64,000 bases of DNA from contig MNCI01004014.1 in NCBI GenBank assembly GCA_015680685.1, positions 91,609 to 155,608 on the forward strand. Reading direction: 5' to 3'. Under the pieces are notes generated by a model, which saw only the letters and a list, made by a program, of their open reading frames with translations, was not told where the DNA came from and did not search any database. Positions 24,868 to 36,394 of this stretch are shown here, one piece after another (position 1 is the stretch's first letter; each line of letters begins with the position of its first letter). This DNA is from Gnetum montanum (lineage: Eukaryota; Streptophyta; Gnetopsida; Gnetales; Gnetaceae). A program made the position numbers and the translations under genes.

Positions 24868-25368
24868 GCGTAGACTAGGCCCTGTATATGCAACCCCGTA
24901 TACACAGCCCCATCGACGCAGCGCAAAAGATCTATATATACCACTGTTGCACTATGAATTTTATCCATTTGTGCATACAAGTTAGGGGAGTTTTTTTTTT
25001 CATTTTTCGGGATTCCCTCTTCTTCCCACGCATGTACCTTTTTATACCATGTGTCCTAATCTACCTATCCTTTTCCTCTTTCACAACCAAATGTATGCTT
25101 TTCATCGTTGGGGGGGGGGGGGGGGGGGGTGAGGTCTATAATTATTATAATTATCAAAGATTTAACACCTCTTAAGGGAAGGAACAAAAACAACAGTTTA
25201 AATTACAACTCATGCCTTATTGTTTTTTTTCTAACCCCTCAACTATACTTTGGAAAATCTAATGGGATGCACATGCTAGTATCATAACTTGGTCAAAATA
25301 AGAAGGTGTATGATTTCCATTTTGAGCAACTTGTGCACATTTTAAGTCATGGTTATGCTTGATTGCAG
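24868..25368 (+). other. Leader before ORF N; possible diverged LTR fragment
   Basis: The first 60 or so bases (GACTAGGCCCTGTATATGC..., GCCCCATCGACGCA) resemble the U3 of LTRs E and G with a gap. TATATATA lies near 24931. A run of 20 G occurs at 25110-25129. The stretch ends in TGATTGCAG immediately before the ATG of ORF N, which looks like a 3' splice site. Assignment as an LTR remnant is weak. Confidence 0.35.
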
Positions 25369-28224
25369 ATGACACCCAAATCAAGGCATCCAAGGGGAGA
25401 AGGACCATCCCAACTAAGGGATAAGCAATCAAGAATAAGAAGAGGATGAGGCGTGCGACATCCAGAGCACGCAGAGGGCTCACATGCAATTGGCCCCCTC
25501 TACGAAGGACCTAATGTGGAATCTATTCATCAGATTCCTAAAGAGGAGATCCCTAGCGAACAATCGCAAGGGGATGAGACTCTAGTGGTAGCGCCACAGC
25601 TTGAGGTCACCCTGACCCAGGCATGTCTTGACACTATTAAGCCAAGGGAGCTACAATGAATGGTCCTACAAGAGTTGAACTTTGAACCATTTCTAGAGAA
25701 CACACCAGAATAAGTCAAGACTTAATTGCAAAGCTCTCCTATGTGGCCAATCATGACATGCAGTGGTGAATGGTACCTAGGAGAGACTTACCTCTTCTGG
25801 ATAAATTGAAAACCGAGGTCTAGTGTAAGAATCAAAGACATTCATGTCTCTTACTTTGCAGAAGCACTTTCACAAGCTCTGGGATTGCCAGAGACCAAAG
25901 CTAATGTGGTGGAGATCCCTAAACAAGTAGATCCCAAGGTAAAAGGGGAGTGGATTAGGCGGTGCTATGGGGTAGAACACAAGGAGTTTGGCACTTTAAC
26001 CACTACAGAGAGGGTATACTCAAAAATCGCATCTTACCACTTGAATCCAATGGTAAGACCCAACAAGATTACTACCTTCTCTGCTCGTGCATGTGCCACT
26101 CTAAGAGGAAAATTTCTAATCAACCTTCCATAGTTTCCATTCCTGGAGATTGAGAAAAGATTCACTGAAAGTGAACATGGAAGGTAGGCTCTACCCTTTC
26201 CCTGCTTAATTAGGAAATTGTGTAAATAGGCAGGGATAGCATGATACGCCAATGACACACTTCAACATGCCCCATTTGCCTCGCGGCTAGAGATGATGAA
26301 GGATAAGACTCCAACCATCACACGACTTGAGCAAGAGTAGCAACCACCTCTACCACCTATGCAAACAACAAGGTTGGGCTCACAAACAATCGCAGAACAC
26401 ATATGTGAAATCTAACAATTTCTCTTGAGCCAACAAGAGCAATTTGTAGGAACCGGTGAAGGAGAAAACCCTTCAGTCTATCGCCCTACAATGAGCCATG
26501 TAGAGCAAGTGGCTTGATCAGTGAGTCTACTAGAGAGAGCAAGGCCAATGTTTTCTGTCGCTCAAACACAAGTACCTGCAAGAACTGATCCTAGTGTCCA
26601 AGAAGTAATAGTCTCTATCCAATAATTATTTTCTAAAATTTCAAGAAATGCTGCTACTTTTTCAATATGCTTGGAGGATGGGGAGGGGGTGACTGTCCTG
26701 GTGATGCAACACTAGGGACAAGAAATTGAAGTTGAAGTGGTTGCTAACACAATTTCTACAACCTTTAATGCACCTGCAATGCTTATACAGATGTACATGG
26801 ACTTGAAGATATACAAACATCTGCAGGAACTTCACGTAGCAGGATCAATATAGCCCAACATGAAAGAATTGTTAAACTAACTAGTGGGAACTAGGAAACT
26901 ACTTTTGGATGTTTTAGATCTTCTGGATAACATTACTTTGACCCAATCAGAGCTACTATCAGCAAGGGGCAATTGTCTCATATTGGAGGTGCAACGTAAA
27001 GTAGCACAAGTAAATTATCAATGCTTGGTGATAGAAGTTGCCCAATTAAGGGCCCAACTTGCTGATCTAGCTATCCTCAACTGTGGACTCACTAGAGATG
27101 AAGGTTTTCAACAACTTCAAACCAAACTTCAGATGGTTGAGGATGAGTGAGAGTTGATGATCTTTGATAAGTCCTTGATAGATGCTCATGCATACCATTT
27201 AAACAAGGACTTGGCAGAGGTTCACTAGGAGAATGTCAGGTTGATTGTAGAAGTTCATCACCTACACAATGTTGGTGTTGAAAATAAACACATGAAAGAC
27301 TTCATCCACCAATAGTAGGAGGAGCTAGCCAGGGTGAACAATGATGTGAGGAGATTAGCTACTAAAAATCATAATCTATCTATGGAGGAAGTTTAAGCCT
27401 TGCAATAAAAATTAGCTATCGAAATTGCTACTTGGAAAAATGAAGCCCTTAAGTTTAAAAAAGTTAAAAATCACTATAGGGACCAAGTGAGATTGCAAAA
27501 AGAAGTAAATAAAAAAGAGATTCAAGTCGTAAAGGCCAAGCTGAACCAAGTGCTCCAACAGCTCTGAGAAGGAGGTGAGGTGTGGCAACCCATCTTTGAT
27601 GGATTGAACGCCTACAACTAGGCTGAGATCAGCCTCAAGGAGCTACAAATTGAAGAAATGACAGAATACATGGAGTTAGCCAACCTCTATTATGCAAACC
27701 TAGCTATGCTGACAACTGGAAGTCCATGGTCTGACCTAGAGAAGTAAGTGGCCACCTCGTATTCTTTATACAAGGATGAGTTCCAAGTGCATAAATTGAT
27801 GAAACAAAAGTTGGAAACAACAAATGCAGAACTCAAGGTTCTTTGCACTCATTTTGAAGCACAACGTGTGATCGTTGAGAACTTGGCCCAACGGATGAAT
27901 GACTACTAGTAGTTGTGGACATCAATTTGAGAGTTCAATATCAAACAAAAATAGTTTGCTACTTGTTTTGTCAATTTAAAAGAACTCTTTCCTACACTTC
28001 CATGCCCTTGGGATGTTCTAGTTTCGGCACACATTGGTGAAGCTTCTTGAACAGTGAACAATCCCAAAAGCAAAGAAGAGAAAATGAGGACTTTGTTGGA
28101 GGCTTTTCGGTTGCCTCCGAAAGTTGCAGCTACTATAGGACAACTATCTTCTGCACCACAGCTGCCACATGTGCCAGAGGCTAGTGAAGGCCCATCAGAA
28201 CCACCGCCACTAAGGATCGTATGA
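25369..28224 (+). pseudogene. ORF N: about 951-codon unknown protein, about 30 stops, no frameshift
   Basis: A single frame runs from ATG at 25369 to TGA at 28222-28224. I read it through: about 30 internal TAA/TAG/TGA codons, each one transition from CAA, CAG, CGA or TGG, and no frame change. Features in order: a basic, charged N-terminus; a central region with QVDPKVKGEWIRRCYG; a Gln- and Pro-rich stretch (about codons 320-400); a long Glu/Lys/Leu-rich, probably coiled-coil region (about codons 505-740); and a Pro-rich C-terminus (PQLPHVPEASEGPSEPPP). It has no protease, RT, RNase H or integrase motif, and I do not recognise the family. It is followed by a short 3' region, polypurine tract and LTR G, so it appears to be the body of a non-autonomous LTR element. 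An alternative is a captured host gene. Confidence 0.75.
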
Positions 28225-28464
28225 CTTTCTTCAGCAACTTGAGCATCCTTCGGCATAGTGAAGAATCCAAGATCGTCAGGGTGTTCAATTTTGTCTCTGA
28301 ACACCACCATTTTGTAGTTCATTCCTCTCTATACACTTGACCACTTGGTATGTCAATAAAGTTAGTGTCTACATAGATATGTTTCATCATGTGTGTTGTA
28401 ATAACTTCATACCTTCCAAATTATAATAAACTCAAGGATGAGTTTTCATACAATCGTGGGGGTA
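28225..28464 (+). other. Short 3' region and polypurine tract of element N
   Basis: Only 240 bp separate ORF N from its LTR, against about 2 kb in A, D, F and K. The last 70 or so bases (TCATACCTTCC..., CTCAAGGATGAGTTTTCAT, GTGGGGGTA) match the sequence before the LTR of A, so the cis-acting end is shared with family 1 while the body is not. 28253-28464 is repeated at 18232-18442. Confidence 0.7.
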
Positions 28465-29351
28465 TGATCAAGTGTTCAGTCAATGCATCAACTGGGCCAC
28501 ATCGATGGAGCCCCATATACGTGGCTACATTGACGTGGCCCCATCGACATATTTGTCCATGTGTTTATGTGGCATCGTTTATGTAGAGTCTCTCTCTAGC
28601 TATAAATAAGTGTGCACTCACCACACTTAGGCATCTTTTTGAGTAGTTATAGCCAGACTCTTGCAGTTGGTTCCCACAAGAGTTAGAATATTTTCTAAAT
28701 GCCCACAATAGGTGTCAGCAAGGTGTCCAGCTCTTTATTCGAGTGCTAATGTACCTGAGCCCATTAGCATGACCAGCAATAAAGATGAGCTTTTTAAGCA
28801 TTCCTTGCAGCATTTGGATTTAATCATTTAAGCATTTAAATAGTTTAATATTTTCATGCTTTAACAATTTATTAAGTCTTCATTGTTATCACTTTATTGT
28901 TATTGCTCTTTTATACTTTGCAAAAACCATAAGTACGATTGCCTCGAACGACACTTGGCAACCCAGTGATGCTTAACATTTGGTAACCTAGTAGTGGTTA
29001 GGGAATGCTTAGGATGTGCACAGAAGAAGGAATCAGTTGCTTATACTAGGAAGAGTTAAGAGATAGAATAGGACAATTATAGATTACACAACATTCCATT
29101 TCTTACATTTCAAAAATTAGGTCTTAGAAGATAAATAGAAAACCAATAAAAATCATTTAACTCAATCTCACTTAACCATCGCATAAGAACGTCACAAGTG
29201 AGATTGGGAGGACAACAACCATTCTAACATAAGGTTTTGCTAGCTAGAGTTTGGTGTATGCAAGTGCTTATAGTCTACAGAATTCGACCGAGTCGCGTGT
29301 GAACACCTGTGATTTGTATGGTTGGGTGTAGGGGTACCTGGCTGCTCATCA
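28465..29351 (+). mobile_element. LTR G, 3' LTR of element N
   Basis: An 887-bp LTR starting TGATCAAG (TGATGA with one change) and ending CTCATCA. TATAAATA is at 28601-28608 and U3 carries GTGGCCCCATCGAC-type units like LTR E. It is very similar to E over its whole length. It is followed directly by gag of D/H on the minus strand, so it inserted, or was joined, within that gag. Confidence 0.85.
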
Positions 29352-30737
29352 CATAAACACTAAGAGTTCTTCTCATTTTTTATCAAAGCTTGTCTACAAT
29401 GTGGTGAAGTTGATCCAGTTGAGAATAATCATGACCAAGACATTTGTGCATCAAGGAAGAGTATTGGCCAATGGCAATAGCTAAGAGTTTGTGCATTTCT
29501 TATTTTCATCCTTGGATTTACCTTCTCAAGTTAGACACTCTAGAGTATATTTGACATTTATCATTAAACAACTCAAGCATGGTACTTGATCATCTGATAG
29601 ATTTTAGCTCTAAGGACTAATACCAATTCTTTGCTTCTTTGATAAGTGTCCTTGAGAATAACTTAAGTTTTTCCCATTTATTTTCTATATTTTGTAAGGA
29701 ACATGCATCTTGAAAAGCTTGGATATGGTTCTGTAGATCAAAGTTATATCCTCCTTCAAATCAAGGAATATTTTTCATGTCTAGACCTATAATTTGACTA
29801 TCTTTCACATGCCTTGTTGGACTTCATACTACCTCTATGATATTAAGCATACTTCGGGTAGTAAGTAGAGGTTCATCAAGAGCTTGATCATGGTGTCCAC
29901 AATGCCCTCTACTACCCCTCTGCTCATGGTAATATGCCTCTCTTGAATATCCACGTCCTTGATCTTTTCTTTCCTAATGGTCTCTTTGATCATTTTTGTC
30001 TTGTTAGTCATTTTGATCACCTCCATCATGATCACACCTCCTGCAATCATGGTCAGAGCTAGAAGAAGAAGATGATGATGACAAAGAAAAAGAGGAAAGA
30101 GGACTAACGCCATCACAGTGCCTACTACCACCTCTTCAATGATTGTGACCATGATCATGATCTTGTTTCTTGTTTGCATCCCTACCTTGACTTGCCCCTC
30201 CAGATCCTTCTTGGTCATTGGATCCATTCTTTCCAGAACCAAGATTATGAATTGTTGACTGCAAGTTCTAGTTTTGACCTCCTTCATCGAAGTCAAAGAG
30301 AGGAATTTCACTGAATGGAAAATCCCCAGAGAAGGATTCCCCACTATCTTTTTGATATAGCAAGAATGAAGAATCATGAATTCCTTTTTCCTTCATAATT
30401 TCATAGTGTTGTTCTAGCTATCGATTCCATAAACATTATGCTTTAGTGGGATGATAATCCCTAGCATCAATATCTTACACAATATACTTAGCATGATGTT
30501 CCTAGAGATCCCATTGTATAAGTACTTATTGGACCATTGTAGGAATAGATCAATTGAGTAGCAATACAATGTTGCCTCCATGTTACACCACCACACCTAT
30601 TCATCATGATGTAGGATGAAGATGAAATTAGGAACATACTCATCAAGATGAGCATATACAATTCGATATTATTGAGGCACTGGCTAATAAGCTCTATCAG
30701 ACTTTGGTAGAGAATAGCTCCTATGAGAAGAAAACAT
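29352..30737 (-). pseudogene. gag N-terminal half of element D/H
   Basis: Read leftwards from an ATG at 30737 (ATG-TTT-TCT-TCT-CAT, equivalent to the K start at 49360). A Ser-rich and His/Asp-rich region (about 30050-30200) follows, then the gag core with NIENKWEKLKLF and LFNDK phrases, reaching the position equivalent to RRTLG in K, where LTR G cuts it at 29352. Stops and frame changes occur. A 180-codon open piece (29835-30377) is mostly out of the gag frame. Confidence 0.78.
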
Positions 30738-30897
30738 TTTATGTTGGAAAAATAAAAATCACAATGTGCTTCTAAATATTATTGTAGTAATCTTAAGATG
30801 TGATATGACTTTAAGGTTTGTTCCAATGATTTAAATAATTTCACTGGGTCCTAGATAGTGCATAAAACAACCAAAAGCTCCTTGGCAATAATGCTAA
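30738..30897 (-). promoter_or_regulatory. Primer-binding site and gag leader of D/H
   Basis: On the element strand TTAGCATTATTGCCAAGGAGC (30897 down to 30877) follows the LTR end directly and matches the tRNA-Asp-type primer site with transitions. The remaining 140 bp lead to the gag ATG. Confidence 0.7.
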
Positions 30898-31540
30898 TGA
30901 TGAGTGGTGAGGTACCCGTATGCCCAACCATACAAATCACTAAGGTGTTTACGTGCAATCTAGTTGAATTCCATGAACCTATAGTTCTCTACTACACTAG
31001 TTCTTCTAAGAAGTCAAATGGATGTTAAAAACGTTCGTTGTCTTTCCAACTACACTTGTGAGGCTTAAGGGTATGGTTTAAGTGTAATTGAGGTACATGA
31101 TTTTGATCATTTTATGTTTTATAAATTTGATCACCTACAATAAGAATGAAAGGTAGAGTAATTTAAGATCTGATTCATCTACTACCTAACTAGCTTAACA
31201 CAAGTAACCGCCCCACTTTTCTGGACATATCCTGAACACATATAGTGCTACTGGGCTACCAAACATTAAGCATTGCTGGATTATCAAATACTATATGTAT
31301 GCTTGAAGTGGTCATGCTTGTGTTCATTAATAACTATAAATTAATTGCTTCATTAAAATGTAGTAAAGTAAAGTGCATTAAAGAAAATAGTAATCTATTC
31401 TTAGTGCTATAAGGATTGTCAAAATAGTTTATTTTTATTCCTATCACACTACTACACTCAAGTACATCAATGTTCAAACAAAGAATTGAAAACACTTAAA
31501 CTCCTTCTGTGGGCACTTAGAAAATATTATAACTCTAGGG
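30898..31540 (-). mobile_element. 5' LTR of D/H, downstream part
   Basis: Begins at the left with TGATGAGTGGTGAGG (the LTR end read in reverse) and continues to AACTCTAGGG at 31540, where element J starts. The LTR resumes at 56885. It matches the D LTR (12340-12975) closely, including the GATCATTTTATG and AAAGTAAAGTGCATTAAAG sections. Confidence 0.85.
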
Positions 31541-33217
31541 TGTAGTGATCAAAAACATTAGAGGCTAGAACAGTACACCAAGAGGTCCATGGTCATATAG
31601 CTTTGACCTTGCGTCCACGTGAGGGCCTATTGGAAATGGAGGTAGGGTGCCCAAAATGGTCTTATCGATCAAACTGGGACTTATAAGGTATTATACCAAA
31701 ACAAATGCCAAGGGTTTGCATGGTGTTTGCAACATCCACAGTGTCAACTAAGGTGAGTGTAGCTGAGGTTTTTGGTGGAAAATGAGGGTGCAAATGCATG
31801 AATATGTGTAAAAAAATAGTGAAAATGCAAATAAAATGCTATAATGCAAGTGAAAATTCCAAAAAATGCATGGAGAGTGAGCGAGAGAGAAAGTGGCATC
31901 ACCCTAAATGGGGGGAGCATACCTAACTACAAGAAAAGGTGAGGAGGTACGTGGTGTATAGACAAGCATAGTAGGTAGTGTAGTCACAGTCTCAGGCTGT
32001 CTAGGCTATGAAAATTGATGTTCGTCGTGAAGTTTGAGCTTGCCAAGTTGGATACCATGGTGTCCTATAGGCTACGGTGGTCTACAGGGTGCAACAATGC
32101 TATGGTGGTATGTAATAGTGCTACAGTGGTGTGCAACAATGTCTTTCAAATGCCAAGTGCATTTAAATGCTAGAGTGCTAAAGATGCAAGTTTTCTAGCC
32201 CAATGCTTCAAAATGCCAACCCCTAGAATGTGGAACGTTGGGGTATTTATAGGGCTAGGGATAGTGTGAATTGTAGATCGGACACCACATGGCAAAGGGG
32301 TAGTTGGGACTACGCTAGTCCTAACTACGCTCCCACTGAAGAAAATGGTGTTTTGCTTGTGTGCTCTAATGGACCCTATGAAACTGCCAAGCTATGACTA
32401 TGCTACCAAGACTACATGTGCAAATGCCAAACAGACCATAATGTACCTAAAAATAATGCAAAAAAGTGCAATTTGGAAACTACACTTTAAGACTACATTG
32501 TTCACTCTCTCGAGTAGTGTCAAGCATAGGTACAATTTTGGGGCAAATGGGGGATCCAAAAAATGCAAATTGTTGATCTTACTTGCCAAAAGAATGTTGG
32601 AGCTAAGATGAAGGCCCATGTTGATTTCTAGAGGCTTCTGGAGGCAATTCTACTTGACTGTGTTGACTACACTCTAAAGCATAGTCCCAATAGTTAGGCA
32701 AATTTTTCAAACAATGTGTTAGTGTAGACTACGCTCTAAAGTGTAGTCCCAGAGGTAGAGTGTAGCCTTGACACTCCAAGAAATCTGGCAGAAACTGATG
32801 TCTTCATGCATGACTATGCTGACTACACTTTGGAGTGTACTAGGAAGCATAGCCTCAGAAGTTAGAAAATTTACCAAACTATTTCTTCCATGCCAACCAA
32901 GCCTAACAATTTCTACATTGACACTTAGGAAAATCTACAAAACTAGCCATTCCTATGCAGACTATGTTGACTACACTCTAGAGCATAGTCCCAATAGTGA
33001 GAGCATAGTTAGGACACTTAAAACATTTTGCAGCTACTATTGACACTTAGAAAAATCTTGCAAGTTTGGACCATTTATGCCAACTAGGCTAACTATGCTC
33101 TAGAGCATAGTCCCAGCAGTGCAGAGTGTAGTCTCAACACTTGAAAAAATTTACCAAGTTTTGACACTTAGACAAATTTGTAGTCAAAACTCAGAAGCCC
33201 AAATTAGTGATGTTTCA
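31541..33217 (-). mobile_element. 3' LTR of element J
   Basis: A 1677-bp LTR, TGTAGTGATC at the left and GATGTTTCA at the right on the plus strand. TATTTATA at 32244-32251 is TATAAATA on the element strand. The section 32650-33130 holds about five copies of a roughly 110-150-bp repeat, each with a decayed palindrome built on GACTACRCTCTAGAG and its complement. The interior edge (GGCCCCTCTTTATT at 33219-33232) is purine-rich on the element strand and fits a polypurine tract. Confidence 0.85.
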
Positions 33218-35234
33218 TTGGCCCCTCTTTATTAACGTCTAGAGGAGTGGCTCGAGAGACATCAACAAAGAACACAAAATATTATAGTGGGCCTAATACT
33301 CAACCAGATGTTGCTTCACCATGATCAAGAGTGCTAAGGGTACTAGTATGCTGGAGATAAAGGATGTAGGAAATTCATTAAAGGATAATAATGGAATGAG
33401 ATGCAAACAATGCGATATTGCAAGATGCGGCACCAAGGTGGCTTATTGCCAAAATAGTGACCTCTTGTTGGAATGCTTATGGGAGAGTCACCGTCCATGG
33501 TACCATAATGATTTGCCCTTGAAATTATGACCTCTCATTGGAGTGCTTATGAGAAGGTCAATGTGGATTCAGGGTTGGAATGGTTGTGAAATTACAACTC
33601 TACTAATTTTTCCTAGGGACATGTTTCCCCCCCCCCCCCCCCCCTTTTTTTTTTCTTTTTGACTACGAGGTGAACTTGCTTTAGGTTTTGCATATTGCGA
33701 GATGCTAGTTACGGGATGCTTTTCATCAAGTGGACTAGGTACCACCTGATGGGCCTCACTTTAATGCAGCTATGTTGTGTTTGTAGGATAGGTGTTTCCT
33801 CCTCGGGATGAGTTGTGTTACATTTGCTTGAGCTTTGACTAGCCCACAGAGGGTTCCCATGGGATGTGTTGCTTGACATCTTCTATGGGTTCTACAGTTG
33901 ACTTAGAGAAGGTGCCATGTGCATCGAAGGGGTTGTAAGCTCAGTGATGTAAGGGAGGGTAGGGAAATGCAAGGTAAAAAGGGGAAATGCAACTAGGCTA
34001 TAGCGAGGTAATAGGGGTGTGCACTCTTGAGTAGCTTGGCTAGTCTAACCAAGCACGTCAGAGGAATGTAGTGACTCGTCATTGTGATGAGATGTGCCTC
34101 TGCATAACCACCTCTGAGGCTTTGTCCTGTAAACACAACTTAGAGAATATAAGAAGGTAACCACACAACATGAGATGAGAGCAAACTATTGAATGTAAGT
34201 GTGTTGTAGGTGCTACAATAGCTAAACCAATTGCAAGTGCTTGAAGAGATAGTAAAGGTGCCAGGGACGGTGTTGCTATAGGTGCCTGCCCAAGCAACGG
34301 TGAGAACTTGAGGAAAAAATCAGCAAAACAGTAGGGGATCGCAATGCTGCAAATGTTCCAGAGGTCTCTCCTACCAGAGGCTTAAGGTATTAGCAAAATG
34401 CCAAGGTTTGGTATTGTTGCAAGCAGTGCCTAGAGCTAGTAGTGTTGTAGGTTTGGCCTGAAGCTAATAGTGTTGGTGACAATGATAGGAGCTTTGGAAG
34501 ATCAACAAAATACCCAAGGGTAACTTTGAAAGATCAACAAAATATCAGGGGATGATAATGCTGCAAATGTTCCAGAAGCCTCTCCCGATGACAAGAAATC
34601 CATTTTGGAACTGTAGTGTTTCTGCCTCACCCAAGAGATGTGGGTGGGTGGTGTGGAGATGGAAGGATGATTGTTCACTTGTTCACAGAACTATGTGTGT
34701 TGAACTATGAACCTAGTTTAAGGTATTGGTAAACTATATACTTTGCTAGTTTAGGGTTCTAGCAACCGGTGGACCCAGTTTAAGGTCCTAGTAGACCATG
34801 ATGTGCTAGTTTATAGTCCTAGTAGACTACTGTGTGCCATTTTAACATCATAGTAGATATTGGATGTTATGCTAGTTTAACGTCAAGACCCAAGGATGAG
34901 TTGTGCTAGCTTATGGTCATAGTAGATGATTTGTGCTAGTTTATAGTCATAGTAGACTATCTATGCCAATTTATAGTCATAGCATACTATGGATGTCAAT
35001 GCTAATTTAATGTCATAGTGGATGAGCTGCACTAGTTTATAGTCATAGCATACTATGCTATGCCAGTTTATAGTCATAGCGAACTATGCTATGTTAGTCT
35101 ATAGTCATAGCAGACTATCTATGCCAAGTTATAGTTATAGTAAACTTGCTTTGCGAGTTTATAGTCATAGCAAACTATCTATGCTTACCTTGCTTTGTTG
35201 TTAATAAGGTGCTATGTGCTAGGTGTAGTATGGC
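33218..35234 (-). other. 3' noncoding region of J with minisatellite
   Basis: About 2 kb with no credible ORF. A run of 18 C then 10 T lies at 33627-33654. From about 34690 to 35190 there is an array of roughly 30-45-bp units of the type GCTAGTTTATAGTCATAG + AGACTATCTATG, each able to pair ATAGTC with GACTAT. Tandem repeats in the 3' untranslated region are a known property of plant Tat elements. Confidence 0.72.
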
Positions 35235-36110
35235 TTTAGATATGAGTGGTTCATCGGATTGGCAAATTCATTGCCATCACAATCAACACGCTTAAATGCT
35301 CCATTATTGATGACCAAGAAAGGTCCTTCCCAATTGGCTACGAATTTGTTTGCAGGTTCGCAAATGGCCTTGAGCACTAGGTTCCCTCTCTTGATTGGGC
35401 ATTAGTGTTGATTATGATGATGCTTCTGTTGTTGCATTTGTTGGTATTGCTCAATACAATCAAGTGTCTACATGCACCCCTCCTCTATCGAGTTGAGGTT
35501 CATGATCCTCAACTTGTTATTTTGAGCCTCGACAATGAAGCCTAAGAAGACTACATGAAGTAATGGAACTTGCAATTCAAGAGGCAAGATTGCTTTTGAT
35601 CCATAAACCAAGTTGTATGATGTCTTACTTATTACTGTTCTTCATGTTGGGTGGTAGGCTTAGAGCACATAGATCAGTTGCTCATGCCATTACTATTTGC
35701 TATTGCTAAGCATCTTCTTTAGAAGGCTGACGATGACTTTGTTTCTGGCCTTTGCTTAGCCATTTGCCTGCGGGTAGTAGGGCGACAAAAAAGAATGTTT
35801 AATTCGAAGGCATTTGCAAAAGTCTTTGGTCTTAGCACTACTAAACTGTGGCTCGTTTTCTATAACTATGGTCATGGATAAACCAGAATGGGTCACTATG
35901 TTATCGAGTATGAATTTGCAAACCTGCTATGATGTAGTCTTCCTAAGGGAAATAGCCTCAACCCACTTCGTAAATTACTTAGTTATGATTATAATGAAGC
36001 TATGCCCTGCAGAAGACTTAGGCATTATAGGCCCTATGATGTCCAACCCCCAACGTTGGAATGACCACGTGATTTGCATTGTATGCAATTGAGTAGGTGG
36101 CATGTGCATT
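35235..36110 (-). pseudogene. Integrase of element J
   Basis: Read leftwards: WGLDIIGPIMP (first catalytic Asp kept), then VIENEPQFSS where a DNG motif is expected (Asp to Glu), and SPYYPQANG before a damaged catalytic-glutamate region. The end domain has NWEGPFLV and YLKPYY phrases. Multiple stops and at least one frame problem. Sequence and neighbours differ clearly from family-1 integrases. Confidence 0.83.
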
Positions 36111-36394
36111 AAGTTGCCATGCCATTAACACGTGTCACACATCTTGACCTTAGAGATACAATCATGCTTCATGTAAGGCCAATAGTAGCCTAAGCATCTG
36201 ATCTTCATTGCCATTTTCTTAGGTGCGATGTGGCCTCCGCATAGTCCCTCGTGGACTTGGTCAATGATCATTTGCACTTTGCTATCACTAACGTAGGTTA
36301 ACAATATGTCGTTGTAGGATTCCATGGCACACAGTGCTGTCACCAACAATGACCTACTACCATGATCATTTTCACACTGTATCCTTTTGGGCAA
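36111..36394 (-). pseudogene. Zinc-binding region before integrase of J
   Basis: An open 89-codon piece with VHEGLCGGHIAPKKMA, GYYWPYMKHDC and KMCDTC, the HHCC signature of gypsy integrase N-termini with all four ligands visible. It leads directly into the integrase core. Confidence 0.82.

Noticed and set aside
24631-25175. Overlapping ORFs of 76-113 codons upstream of ORF N
   Set aside because: They overlap each other, cross the G20 run and have no recognisable content. The region matches the family 3' noncoding region up to about 24867.
25369-28224. Genuine stop-codon reassignment in ORF N
   Set aside because: All three stop codons occur at many positions, and neighbouring retroelement genes show the same C-to-T type stops, so deamination explains them.
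29835-30377. 180-codon minus-strand ORF as a separate membrane-like gene
   Set aside because: It overlaps the Ser/His-rich part of D/H gag in another frame. Its Met/Ile/Leu-rich content comes from repetitive ATCATGATC-like codons, not from a real membrane protein.
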